Shown piece by piece: positions 33,319 to 41,741 of a stretch of 55,645 nt of DNA. Position 1 is the first letter of the stretch, and every line of letters begins with the position of its first letter. The DNA is taken from the NCBI GenBank assembly GCA_013001295.1, contig JABDMW010000027.1, positions 1 to 55,645 on the forward strand. The letters are read 5' to 3'. This DNA is from Hyphomonadaceae bacterium (lineage in GTDB: Bacteria > Pseudomonadota > Alphaproteobacteria > Caulobacterales > Maricaulaceae). The position numbers and the translations under genes are program-made. Below the pieces are notes generated by a model. It had not been told where the DNA came from. It ran no database searches and saw only the letters and a program-made list of their open reading frames with translations.

Positions 33319-33356
33319 TTCCAGATCGAACTGGCGAAGAAATACAGAGAATAATA

Positions 33357-35552
33357 ATGGAAAATTTTAAATTAGAAAAAGACGATGACGGAATCCTATT
33401 GGCGACATTTGATATGCCGGGACGGTCCATGAATGTCTTGAGTGTAAGTTCAATGGCCGATATCGCCGAACTGACAGGGATGATTAAAACGGATGACAGT
33501 ATCAAAGGTGCGGTCATCACCTCCGGTAAAAAAGCGTTTTGCGCCGGAGCTGATCTTGAAGAAATGGGTGGAAATTTGACGGCAGCGCGGGCTGCCTTGG
33601 CCAGCGATCCCGAAGCTGCCAAAAAGGCCTTGTTTGAATCTTCGCTGAAACTGAACTTGTTATTCCGCGATCTCGAAACTTGCGGCAAACCTGTTGCTGC
33701 AGCCTTAAACGGATTGGCGCTTGGCGGTGGATTTGAATTTGTTCTAGCCTGTCCGGGACGTTTTATTGCGTCTGACATTAAAGGTGCAAAAGTCGGCCTT
33801 CCGGAAGCCATGATCGGGTTGTTGCCAGGCGCTGGTGGGACGCAACGCCTGCCACGCCTTGTTGGCCTAATGAATGCGTCAGCCGTACTCTTACAAGGCA
33901 AACAGCTTAGCGCAGCCGAAGCGCACGGCATGGGTATTTTCCACGGCGCTGTGCCGGCTGCTGATTTGATCTCCGCTGCCAAGGAATGGTGTAAGGAAAA
34001 TCCGAAGGCTAAACAGCCTTGGGATCAGGACCGGTTTAAATTCCCGGGCGGCGCGCCGTATACGCCTCAAGGATTCCAGATGTTTGCGGGTGCATCGGCG
34101 ATGGTGCGCAAGGAAAGCTTCGGCAATTATCCAGCTATGGAAAACATTCTTAAAGCGGTTTACGAAGGAAGTCAGGTCCCGATGGACGCGGCGCTTCGCA
34201 TTGAAAGCCGTTATTTTTGCGATCTGATGCTGCGACCAGAATCGGGGAATATGGTCCGGTCTCTTTTCCTGTCAAAACAGGCTTTGGAAAAAGGCGAAGC
34301 CCGCCCTGAAGGTCAGGAAAAAGGTGAGATCAAGAAAGTCGGTGTCATTGGTGCAGGATTTATGGGCGCAGGCATTGCCTATGTTTCAGCCATGTCCGGA
34401 ATTGAGGTGGTTCTTATCGACCGTGATGATGAGAGCGCCCAAAAAGGCAAGCAACTGACCATCGATCAGCAGGCCAAACGCGTCAAGCGCGGAAAAACCA
34501 CACAGGAAAAAGCCGACGCTATTGCCGCTCGTATTGATCCGACGACCGACTATTCCAAACTTAAAGATGTCGACCTAATCGTTGAAGCCGTGTTTGAAAA
34601 TTCAGAACTTAAAGCCAATATTACCAAAATGGCGGAAGACGTAATCGGAGATAAAGCCGTATTCGGATCAAACACGTCAACCATCCCGATCACGGATTTG
34701 GCAAAGGCCTCATCACGGCCGGACAATTTCATCGGTATCCACTTCTTCTCTCCGGTTCATAAAATGATGCTGGTGGAAATCATCAAAGGTGAAAAGACAT
34801 CTGACTATGCGATTTCAAGGGCCATCGATTTTGTCTCTCGCATTCGCAAAGTGCCAATCGTGGTCGAAGACACGCGCGGCTTCTACGCCAATCGCTGTGT
34901 GATGCGTTACGTGACGGAAGGCATGAACATGTTAGCCGAAGGCGTGAAACCAGCCTTGATCGAAAATGCAGCCAAAATGGCTGGCATGCCGGTTGGCCCA
35001 TTGGCTTTACAAGACGAAGTCGCCATCGATCTGGCTTACAAAGTCATGCAACAAACCAAGTCAGATCTTGGAAACCAGTATGAGGAAGGCAAAATCGATT
35101 CGATTATCGACACCATGTACAATGCCGAACGCTATGGGCGTAAAAACGAAAAAGGATTTTACGTCTACAAAGGTCGCGAAAAGCATCTTTGGGAAGAACT
35201 GGGTCAATTCGCCAGTGATGGTTTGCAAGACCCGCAACCGAATGTCGATGATGTCAAAGACCGGATCATGTACACGCAGGCCATTGAAGCCGCACGGACA
35301 TTTGACGAGAAGATCATCCACGATCCTCGGGAAGCGGATCTCGGTTCCATCTTTGGTTGGGGCTTTGCTCCGTTCACAGGCGGCGCGATCAGCTTCATCG
35401 ATACAATTGGCGCGAAAGCATTCGTCGCTCGCGCAGATGAATTGGCGAAGGCATATGGCAACCATTTCGAGGTTCCTCAATTATTGCGGGATATGGCGAA
35501 GTCCGGTGAAACTTTCTACGGAAAATTTAGCCGCAAAGCCAAAGCTGCATAG
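33357..35552 (+). CDS. fadB: FadB/FadJ-type enoyl-CoA hydratase / 3-hydroxyacyl-CoA dehydrogenase
   Basis: A 731-residue two-domain protein. The N-terminal crotonase domain (about 1-200) has both catalytic glutamates: one in LALGGGFEFVLA and one in VGLPEAMIGLLPGAGG. The C-terminal 3-hydroxyacyl-CoA dehydrogenase part begins with the NAD motif VGVIGAGFMGAGIAY near residue 330 and includes GSNTSTIPIT, FIGIHFFSPVHKM (catalytic His) and TRGFYANR. It hydrates enoyl-CoA and oxidises the 3-hydroxyacyl-CoA to 3-ketoacyl-CoA. Partner of the thiolase encoded just upstream; followed nine bases later by a separate crotonase gene. Confidence 0.95.
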   Translation: MENFKLEKDDDGILLATFDMPGRSMNVLSVSSMADIAELTGMIKTDDSIKGAVITSGKKAFCAGADLEEMGGNLTAARAALASDPEAAKKALFESSLKLNLLFRDLETCGKPVAAALNGLALGGGFEFVLACPGRFIASDIKGAKVGLPEAMIGLLPGAGGTQRLPRLVGLMNASAVLLQGKQLSAAEAHGMGIFHGAVPAADLISAAKEWCKENPKAKQPWDQDRFKFPGGAPYTPQGFQMFAGASAMVRKESFGNYPAMENILKAVYEGSQVPMDAALRIESRYFCDLMLRPESGNMVRSLFLSKQALEKGEARPEGQEKGEIKKVGVIGAGFMGAGIAYVSAMSGIEVVLIDRDDESAQKGKQLTIDQQAKRVKRGKTTQEKADAIAARIDPTTDYSKLKDVDLIVEAVFENSELKANITKMAEDVIGDKAVFGSNTSTIPITDLAKASSRPDNFIGIHFFSPVHKMMLVEIIKGEKTSDYAISRAIDFVSRIRKVPIVVEDTRGFYANRCVMRYVTEGMNMLAEGVKPALIENAAKMAGMPVGPLALQDEVAIDLAYKVMQQTKSDLGNQYEEGKIDSIIDTMYNAERYGRKNEKGFYVYKGREKHLWEELGQFASDGLQDPQPNVDDVKDRIMYTQAIEAARTFDEKIIHDPREADLGSIFGWGFAPFTGGAISFIDTIGAKAFVARADELAKAYGNHFEVPQLLRDMAKSGETFYGKFSRKAKAA

Positions 35553-35561
35553 GAGCTCTAT

Positions 35562-36257
35562 ATGACAGATATCGTTTCATATGAATTGAAAGACGGAGTC
35601 GCGACCATCACAATGGATGACGGGAAAGCCAATGCGCTTTCCCATGCCATGTTTGATCAGCTCGGTGCAGCGTTTGACAAGGCTGAAGAGGCAGGGGCCG
35701 TTGTTGTCTTGAAAGGACGCGAAGGTCGGTTTTCTGGCGGTTTTGATCTTAAGGAAATGTACAAAGGCCCAGACGAAGCGAAGGCCCTGACCAAACGCGG
35801 ATCGGAATTTGCAGTTCGTATCATGTCCTTCAACACACCGGTCATTGGCGTGTCGACCGGTCATTGTATCGCGATGGGTGCTTATACCATGCTCGCTTGC
35901 GATTATCGGATCGGTGCGGACGGTGACTTTAAAGTTGGATTGAACGAGACCGCTATTGGCATGCCGATGCACCGGTTCGGGATTGAGCTGGGTCGGTATA
36001 AAATCCCGAAAAATTATTTTAACCGCAGCCTGATCAACGGCGAGATTTTCAATCCAAAAGACGCGGTAAAAGCCGGCTATTATGACCGGCTTGTTCCTGC
36101 CGACCAATTGGATGCGGCAGGGGCCATGGCCGGGCAAATGTTTGCACAGCTGAAAATGAACGCATTCAGTTACACCAAAAACGCCGCGCGAAAAGAATTG
36201 TTTGCCTTGTTTGAGGAATGTATCGCGGACGATCTTAAGATGGGCCTTGATCTGTAA
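35562..36257 (+). CDS. crotonase family protein (enoyl-CoA hydratase/isomerase-like) lacking one catalytic Glu
   Basis: A 231-residue single crotonase domain, shorter than the usual 260. The oxyanion-hole segments FSGGFDLKEM and HCIAMGAYTML are present. At the position of the first catalytic glutamate of enoyl-CoA hydratase (Glu144 in the rat enzyme) there is Tyr108, while the second (Glu164 in rat) is kept as Glu129 in GLNETAIG. This pattern fits an enoyl-CoA isomerase, which needs only the second Glu, better than a hydratase. In the operon it would let double bonds of unsaturated fatty acids be repositioned. It starts nine bases after the fadB stop. Confidence 0.85.
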   Translation: MTDIVSYELKDGVATITMDDGKANALSHAMFDQLGAAFDKAEEAGAVVVLKGREGRFSGGFDLKEMYKGPDEAKALTKRGSEFAVRIMSFNTPVIGVSTGHCIAMGAYTMLACDYRIGADGDFKVGLNETAIGMPMHRFGIELGRYKIPKNYFNRSLINGEIFNPKDAVKAGYYDRLVPADQLDAAGAMAGQMFAQLKMNAFSYTKNAARKELFALFEECIADDLKMGLDL

Positions 36258-36259
36258 AT

Positions 36260-37144
36260 ATGCCCTGGGAGCGCCGCAGTTATGATCTCCCGGATGGGAA
36301 GATGTCAGCGGTTCATTTCGGGCGGACCAGTAATCCGCTCAAGCTCGTATTCCTGCATGCAACGGGTTTTAATGCATTTGCCTATAAATCCCTGCTCGAA
36401 CCAATGGGGATCCACGCAGTCGCGATTGATTTGCGAGGGCACGGGATGAGCGAACTTCCGATTGATCCTGAAAACCTGCGTAATTGGCACATTCACCGTG
36501 ACGACATCACGGCGTTTTTGCAAACCTATGTTGACCGCCCTGTTGTTCTTGCAGGGCATTCCAGCGGGGCTGTCACCAGTATTCTGGCCGCTGAATATAA
36601 CCGGGAAAAAGTTTCTGGAGTGGTCGCGTTCGATCCTCCGACAATGCCGTGGCCGGTCAGGATGATGCCGTATATTCCGGGCGGGAAAAAATATACATCG
36701 CGGCGCTTTCCGATTGCGCGTAACGCCGGCAAGCGGCGCGCCGTTTTTCCGGATCTGGAGACAGCCTTTAACCGCTATCAAGGCCGCGGCACCTTTAAAG
36801 GTGTGAGTGACGAAGCCTTGCGGGATTACCTGGAAGGGGGAATGAAGCCCCACGCCGACGGTATGCAACTCACTTGTGATCCAAAATGGGAACAGGCCAT
36901 GTTCGTGGCGCAGGGGCACAGCATATTCAAGGCGGCCCGAAAAGCGCCGGAACATGTCCGAGTGCTTTATGCTGGCAAGGACAGCCCGAGCACCAAAGGT
37001 ACGCGGAAAAAACTGGCGCGCATACTTGGTGAGGGCAAGGTGGAAACACTTCCTGACCTTCGACATTTCTTTCCGTTCCACGAAATGGATTTTACCCGGC
37101 AAGTGCTTACCGAAATGATTAAAATTGTAAGCCTGGCCCGCTAA
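36260..37144 (+). CDS. alpha/beta hydrolase
   Basis: A 294-residue alpha/beta hydrolase. The oxyanion region is FLHATGFNAFAYKSLLEPM, AIDLRGHGMS marks the second strand, and the nucleophile elbow is GHSSG at residues 99-103 with Ser101. An acidic residue in LYAGKDS and a final His in LRHFFPFHEMD complete the probable triad. It starts two bases after the crotonase stop without a clear ribosome site, so it relies on coupling to that gene and belongs to the fatty acid operon. It may release fatty acids from esters or act as a thioesterase; the substrate is not evident. Confidence 0.85.
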   Translation: MPWERRSYDLPDGKMSAVHFGRTSNPLKLVFLHATGFNAFAYKSLLEPMGIHAVAIDLRGHGMSELPIDPENLRNWHIHRDDITAFLQTYVDRPVVLAGHSSGAVTSILAAEYNREKVSGVVAFDPPTMPWPVRMMPYIPGGKKYTSRRFPIARNAGKRRAVFPDLETAFNRYQGRGTFKGVSDEALRDYLEGGMKPHADGMQLTCDPKWEQAMFVAQGHSIFKAARKAPEHVRVLYAGKDSPSTKGTRKKLARILGEGKVETLPDLRHFFPFHEMDFTRQVLTEMIKIVSLAR

Positions 37145-37192
37145 ATTTTCTTTGTGCTTGCCAGCCTTTCTAAACCCTATATTGAACATCGC

Positions 37193-38425
37193 ATGGGCCA
37201 AAAATCCGAAAACCTCGAACATAAACGGACATTAAGCCGCGGGGAGTTTTGCGCGTTGACGGCGTATATGATGTCCTTGGTCGCATTGGCGATCGATATC
37301 ATGTTGCCCGTCCTTGATGAGATTGGCGCTGAACTTGGCACGACGGCGCCGAACCAGCCTCAGCTCATTATAGCGTTCCTGTTTGGCGGCTTGATGGTCG
37401 GTCAACTTATTTATGGACCCGCTTCAGATACGACAGGGCGCAAGCCCGCTATTTTTTCAGGACTGGCAATATTCGTTATCGGCTGCATTATTTCAGCAAC
37501 GGCCGAATCCTTTGAAGCCATGCTGGCGGGCAGGTTTATCCAAGGACTAGGCGTTGCTGGTCCGAGGATCGTTTCGATTGCCATAGTAAGGGATCTGTAT
37601 GCCGGACGGGCCATGGCGCGTATAACCTCAATTATCATGGCGTTTTTTATTCTCGTCCCGGCTATTGCACCGCAACTCGGTCAATGGATCATCATGTTTG
37701 CACCATGGCGGATGATTTTTTATGTGATGATTGTTTTAGCCGGCATTATCGCGATTTGGTACGGTATTCGGCAGCCGGAATCCTTGCCGCGAGAGGCACG
37801 TCGTAAATTTTCTGCACGGAAATTGTGGGACGGCGCCAAAGAAGTGTTCATGACCCGGGTCAGCCTTTGGTACACGGTTGCGGCTGGCATTATTTATGGG
37901 GCTTTCCTCAGTTACCTATTCACATCGCCGCAGATTTTTGAAGATCAATTTGGTATCGTCGATCGATTTCCGGTTTATTTTGGTGCATTGGCTCTCGTTC
38001 TTGGTGCCGCCGGCTTCGTGAATTCCAAGCTGGTAATGAATGTCGGCATGCGTAAACTTTGTCGATTGGCCTTGACCGCGCAAGCGGTGGCCTCATTCGT
38101 CGCGCTGTGTATTGCCTTTATGGGGGCAGGCTCGATTGCGTTGCCCGTGTTCCTCGCGTGGGGTGTTATGGCATTCTTCACGATGGGCCTGTTGTTTGGC
38201 AATTTTAACGCCATTGCCATGGAGCCGCTGGGCCATATAGCCGGCATCGGCTCGGCATTCGTGTCTTTTATCTCAACCGGTATTTCTCTGGTGATTGGAC
38301 AGTCTTTAGGTTGGGCCTACAATGAAACCGTATATCCGTTGTTGGCAGGCTTCTTTTGTTTGGCTGTAATATCGATTGTTGTGATGCGCCTGGCGGACCG
38401 CAAACTCGAAGCTGAGATCATCTAA
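37193..38425 (+). CDS. MFS transporter, Bcr/CflA drug-resistance type
   Basis: About 410 residues from the ATG at 37193; a GTG at 37154 is an alternative start and neither has a good ribosome site. Twelve transmembrane helices are visible. Helix 1 reads ALAIDIMLPVLDEIG and the loop between helices 2 and 3 has LIYGPASDTTGRKPAI, the MFS signature; RFIQGLGVAGPRIVSIAIVRDLYAG is the pattern of the Bcr/CflA family of 12-helix drug:H+ antiporters. It is 48 bases after the hydrolase gene and may be the last gene of the beta-oxidation operon. It ends with a four-base convergent overlap with the DUF2461 gene. Confidence 0.88.
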   Translation: MGQKSENLEHKRTLSRGEFCALTAYMMSLVALAIDIMLPVLDEIGAELGTTAPNQPQLIIAFLFGGLMVGQLIYGPASDTTGRKPAIFSGLAIFVIGCIISATAESFEAMLAGRFIQGLGVAGPRIVSIAIVRDLYAGRAMARITSIIMAFFILVPAIAPQLGQWIIMFAPWRMIFYVMIVLAGIIAIWYGIRQPESLPREARRKFSARKLWDGAKEVFMTRVSLWYTVAAGIIYGAFLSYLFTSPQIFEDQFGIVDRFPVYFGALALVLGAAGFVNSKLVMNVGMRKLCRLALTAQAVASFVALCIAFMGAGSIALPVFLAWGVMAFFTMGLLFGNFNAIAMEPLGHIAGIGSAFVSFISTGISLVIGQSLGWAYNETVYPLLAGFFCLAVISIVVMRLADRKLEAEII

Positions 38426-39114
38426 AACGGTGCGTCGACAGCACGGGTTAAAAACCGGACCACGGGCGCGGTATCTTTAAATACGCCGGTAACCTGATCG
38501 ACGAAATCAGGGCGTGCTGCCTGTTTACGGGTTCCTTGGGTGACCATGAAAAAACTACGTTTTTTCAGGTCCTCAATCATGGGGTGATCTTCATCATATC
38601 CTTTCGGAGCACGGATGAGAGGATTGCCTTCGGCGAGTTCACCAATGGTTTTGACAAAATCCGGATCCGTTTTTGCTTTCATCCATTCCTTGGGTTTTTT
38701 ATCAATGGCTTCACGGATTTGGGCCAGAGCCGGCGCAGGTGGTTTCCAGAGCCCGGCGCCCATGAAGATATCGTCCTGAGCAAGGTGGAGATAAAAGCCG
38801 GGCGCGTGCGCATCTTTTCCAAGTTCGTGACGGAAATGTAGTCCGGCATTGGTTTTATAAGGCGTCTTGTCTTTGGAAAACCGTGTGTCGCGGTAAATGC
38901 GAAACATGGAGCCGCCGATCTTTTTAGGAATGGCTCTAAAATGCGGCGAGATGTCTGCGAGTGGCCCTTGCATCGCCTCAATGAAATCAAGACAAGGCGA
39001 GGCCACATCATTTTCATAGCGGGATTTGTTGGCGTTAAACCAGTCTCGATTATTATTTGATTGCAGCTCATTAAAAAAGCCAAAAAACGAATTGCCAAAT
39101 CCGGTGAATGCCAT
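38422..39114 (-). CDS. DUF2461 domain protein
   Basis: A 230-residue protein of the DUF2461/TIGR02453 family. Characteristic pieces are FFNELQSNNNRDWFNANKSRYE near the N-terminus (in outline), GGSMFRIYRDTRFSKDKTPYKTN in the middle and FYLHLAQDDIFMGAGLWKPP. The family is widespread in bacteria and some eukaryotes, is cytoplasmic, and has no established activity that I know. It follows the double-hotdog gene by 15 bases on the same strand and may be in one unit with it and zur. The stop codons of this gene and the MFS gene overlap by four bases. Confidence 0.87.
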   Translation of the reverse strand: MAFTGFGNSFFGFFNELQSNNNRDWFNANKSRYENDVASPCLDFIEAMQGPLADISPHFRAIPKKIGGSMFRIYRDTRFSKDKTPYKTNAGLHFRHELGKDAHAPGFYLHLAQDDIFMGAGLWKPPAPALAQIREAIDKKPKEWMKAKTDPDFVKTIGELAEGNPLIRAPKGYDEDHPMIEDLKKRSFFMVTQGTRKQAARPDFVDQVTGVFKDTAPVVRFLTRAVDAPF

Positions 39115-39129
39115 GTTGCCTCCGTTACA

Positions 39130-40047
39130 CTAAGGGACAAGCCCTTTGATTTTGTTTTTTTCCAGCAAGGCTAGCACTTTTTTATCATTTTTAATGAGAC
39201 GCCTTGCTTTCAAGTCGAATTTACAGGCCACGCCTATCATGCTGGCCCAACAATTGCCGCTGACTGGGTCCAATATCCAATGGCATAGTTCACGAACATG
39301 GGTATTGGCTTGGCGCAATCCTGAATAAATGACATAGCAATCACCGGCTTCGGGTCTTTTGCGATGCATGATACGCCCCTCAAGAATGGCCCCGCTTATC
39401 GAGTGGTTTCCTGTAAATGCGATGTCGGGCCATCCCGTCGTGATATGCTGGACACTATCGGATACACGCCCAATGATATCATAGGGCCTGACAAAGCCAA
39501 ATACATCACATTCCCCTGGTAAGAAGGCGCCGCGACCAATTGCCTGCAAGCCAAGTTCCCGGGCAGCTTTTAGGGTCGGAATGCCCGGTTTTTCTTTAAG
39601 ATCAATATTGCGCGGCAGCGCTTGTTTTGGCGGTTCGATGGTGAATGATTTGACCATTTCCCGAACCCGGCTTGGCCACGAGAACGGCTTGTGGGTCCGT
39701 GTTGAAATATGTGTTATTTTTTCCGTTATCACTGCTGATAGTGTATTTGGTGCCGCCTTGATCATGTGCACAATGGTCATATCGGTTTTGTCGATATTGA
39801 TAACGCCCGTTTCAACGATGATACCGCGACCGGGTAAGAGCTCGGCTAGATAATGAATGTGCTGTTCGCTGATGATTGCTGTGCTGAATGCATGTGCTTT
39901 AAAGGCATTGGTCAAACCTAGAGAGGCCAGCAAAACCGTACGGGCCTGGCCCGAGCGCGCGAAATAAAACCTCATATTGAGATGACCGAGATCGTCGGCC
40001 TCCCAAGCGAGGGCTTCGCCTCTATAGGTTTCCAGAAATTCACCCAT
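39130..40047 (-). CDS. double-hotdog acyl-CoA/ACP thioesterase-like protein
   Basis: About 305 residues from the ATG at 40047; ten more codons upstream overlap the zur gene. The N-terminal half has the hotdog thioesterase pattern ETYRGEALAWEADDLGHLNMRFYF, with the Asp of the 4HBT motif D-x-x-G-H-x-N, and the second half has a weaker repeat around YDIIGRVSDSVQHITTGWPD. Two fused hotdog domains in one chain suggest a double-hotdog thioesterase or dehydratase-like fold. It starts five bases after the zur stop and is probably cotranscribed, which is an unexpected pairing. Substrate unknown. Confidence 0.65.
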   Translation of the reverse strand: MGEFLETYRGEALAWEADDLGHLNMRFYFARSGQARTVLLASLGLTNAFKAHAFSTAIISEQHIHYLAELLPGRGIIVETGVINIDKTDMTIVHMIKAAPNTLSAVITEKITHISTRTHKPFSWPSRVREMVKSFTIEPPKQALPRNIDLKEKPGIPTLKAARELGLQAIGRGAFLPGECDVFGFVRPYDIIGRVSDSVQHITTGWPDIAFTGNHSISGAILEGRIMHRKRPEAGDCYVIYSGLRQANTHVRELCHWILDPVSGNCWASMIGVACKFDLKARRLIKNDKKVLALLEKNKIKGLVP

Positions 40048-40052
40048 TTGAT

Positions 40053-40505
40053 TTATGCAGCTGCGCAGTTTTCGCACACACCATAGTGCTCAATAACAGA
40101 ACGCTTGATCTGGAAGCCTTTGGGGACACAATCTACATGGTCATTGGCATGACGTTCTTGCAGGTTTTCGCAGGTTTCGCAGATAAAAAACTCCGCGGTG
40201 TGACCGCCTTGCGAATGGTCACAGGCGATATATGCGTTGAGCGCCTCCACCCGGTGAATTAACCCGAGGCCGGACAGAAAATCGAGCGCACGGTACACCG
40301 TTGGAGGTTTCGGGGATCCCAGCTCCGGTTTTAACAGGTCAAGCAAGTCGTAAGCCTTAATGGGCGCTTGATGGTTTGCGATTAATTCAAAAACATGCGC
40401 ACGCAATGGCGTAAAACGACGCCCTTTTTCCTCACAGATCTGCTCCGCCGCAGCGATCATCTGGGCCGGAGATTTGTGCTCGTGATCATGTTTGCAATCC
40501 GTCAT
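40053..40505 (-). CDS. zur: zinc uptake regulator, Fur family (Zur)
   Basis: A 150-residue Fur family repressor from the ATG at 40505, which has AGGA eight bases upstream. The DNA-binding part reads GRRFTPLRAHVFELIANHQ then KPPTVYRALDFLSGLGLIHRVEALNAYIAC, which is the Zur-type sequence (PPTVYRALDFL...HRVES-like), followed by the metal site HSQGGHTAEFFICETCENLQE and the C-terminal CENC structural zinc pair. An N-terminal His-rich stretch (CKHDHEHK) is also present. Zur represses zinc uptake genes when zinc is sufficient. A Zur-like box lies 42 bases before the start, which supports autoregulation and the specificity. No znuABC is visible here. Confidence 0.85.
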   Translation of the reverse strand: MTDCKHDHEHKSPAQMIAAAEQICEEKGRRFTPLRAHVFELIANHQAPIKAYDLLDLLKPELGSPKPPTVYRALDFLSGLGLIHRVEALNAYIACDHSQGGHTAEFFICETCENLQERHANDHVDCVPKGFQIKRSVIEHYGVCENCAAA

Positions 40506-40546
40506 TTTCAGCGTCCTGTCGTTGTTTTTATGCAATTTCGCCCATA

Positions 40547-40559
40547 ATTATAACATAAC
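40547..40559. promoter_or_regulatory. Zur-like box
   Basis: ATTATAACATAAC on the plus strand (GTTATGTTATAAT on the minus strand) differs from the Zur core GTTATA-N-TATAAC at two positions. It lies between the zur gene (minus strand, 42 bases upstream of its start) and the SapC family gene (plus strand, 144 bases upstream). It could control both. Match is seen; function is inferred. Confidence 0.5.
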
Positions 40560-40702
40560 AGTGCCGAATTGCACCTTTCTTATTGGCTGTGTTTTATGCG
40601 GTTTTGGTGATTCAAGCATTGATGCACCGCATGGATTAGGCTATTGCCCCCGTGTTCATGAATTTCTTGCGCCTTTTGGCGCCTAAAATTGAGGGTAAAA
40701 TT

Positions 40703-41557
40703 ATGGCTCAAGCGCCACAAAACCAAAATGCAGTCACTGGAAATGTGATGTTGTATGAAAATCCACAACCGCTGACTAAAGACAAACACGCCAATTATGG
40801 CGTCGTTCAGGTCGATAAACCGTTCGAGTTTATGGCAAAATCTCACTTTATGCCAATTACAGCGCCCGAATTCGGCTCGGCGGCGTCCAGCTTCCCGATC
40901 ATATTTGCTGGCGAGGCCAAAACACCTTTGGCGGTTATGGGCATCCGTTCAAACGAAAATTTGTTCGTTGAGAATGGTCAGTTTGGCAACAAATACTATA
41001 TGCCCGCTTTTGCGCGTCGCTATCCATTTGTTCTTGCCGGAGATCAAGGCAATGACCGGTTCGTTGTGTGTGTGGATGAAAGCGCTGAATGCGTCACCAA
41101 TAAAAAACCGACGCAAATGTTTTTTAATGGCGACCAGCCTTCTCAGTTCACAAATGAAGCATTTGAGTTTCTAAAACAATTTGAACAAGATCGCCGTGCG
41201 ACCGAGCAACTTGTTGCGCGCTTTAACGAATTGGATTTGTTTGAGCAAAAAGAAATGCACTTCCAGGGCAACAATCCGGATGGATCTCTGGCTGAAAAGC
41301 AAAAAATCGCTGACTATTTCGCGGTTACGGACGAAAAACTCCGCGGACTAGACGCCAAAACGCTGAAAGAATTTAACGACAATGGTTATATGGCTGTTGC
41401 GTACGCTCACATGATCTCGCTTGGCAATTGGCAGCGTTTGGTCAACATGACGCTCGAACGCAACCAGGCGGCGGCGCAGGACGCGGCACCAAAGAAAAAA
41501 GCCCCTGCCAAGAAAAAGGCGCCGGCTAAGAAAAAAGCACCAGCTAAAAAGAAGTAA
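40703..41557 (+). CDS. SapC family protein with Lys-Ala-Pro repeat tail
   Basis: A 284-residue protein from the ATG at 40703, which follows GAGGG by seven bases; the open frame further upstream is unlikely to be translated. The SapC pattern is clear: HANYGVVQVDKPFEFMAKSHFMPITAPEF in outline, FPIIFAG, GNKYYMPAFARRYPFVLAGD, LFNEAGEPS-like MFFNGDQPSQFT, and the long helix with FNELDLFEQKEMHF. SapC was named from Campylobacter S-layer biology, but its role is not defined and this protein has no signal peptide. The last 23 residues repeat KKKAPA, a strongly basic tail encoded by a near-exact DNA repeat. A perfect terminator follows. Confidence 0.87.
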   Translation: MAQAPQNQNAVTGNVMLYENPQPLTKDKHANYGVVQVDKPFEFMAKSHFMPITAPEFGSAASSFPIIFAGEAKTPLAVMGIRSNENLFVENGQFGNKYYMPAFARRYPFVLAGDQGNDRFVVCVDESAECVTNKKPTQMFFNGDQPSQFTNEAFEFLKQFEQDRRATEQLVARFNELDLFEQKEMHFQGNNPDGSLAEKQKIADYFAVTDEKLRGLDAKTLKEFNDNGYMAVAYAHMISLGNWQRLVNMTLERNQAAAQDAAPKKKAPAKKKAPAKKKAPAKKK

Positions 41558-41580
41558 AACACTTAAAAATAAAGTATTTT

Positions 41581-41608
41581 AAACCCGGCGATATCGCCGG
41601 GTTTTTTT
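41581..41608 (+). terminator. intrinsic terminator after the SapC family gene
   Basis: Perfect 24-base palindrome at 41581-41604 (AAACCCGGCGAT and its reverse complement) running into seven T. It starts 24 bases after the SapC stop. The A-run on the other side makes it potentially bidirectional. Confidence 0.92.
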
Positions 41609-41741
41609 GTTTGTAATCTTTGCAATTAGAAAGCAGTGACTAAGCTTTTTTTCAAAGCGTGACTCTGAGGCCGCCTCTCTGTTATAAGATTAAATACACC
41701 ACCCGCGCCCATTTCGGTCGCGATGATGGAGGGAACGAACA

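Noticed and set aside
33302-33982. 226-codon open frame antisense to the thiolase end and fadB start
   Set aside because: Ser/Ala/Pro-rich shadow of the FadB crotonase domain.
36305-37222. 305-codon open frame antisense to the alpha/beta hydrolase gene
   Set aside because: No family features, no ribosome site; the sense strand encodes a clear hydrolase in the fatty acid operon.
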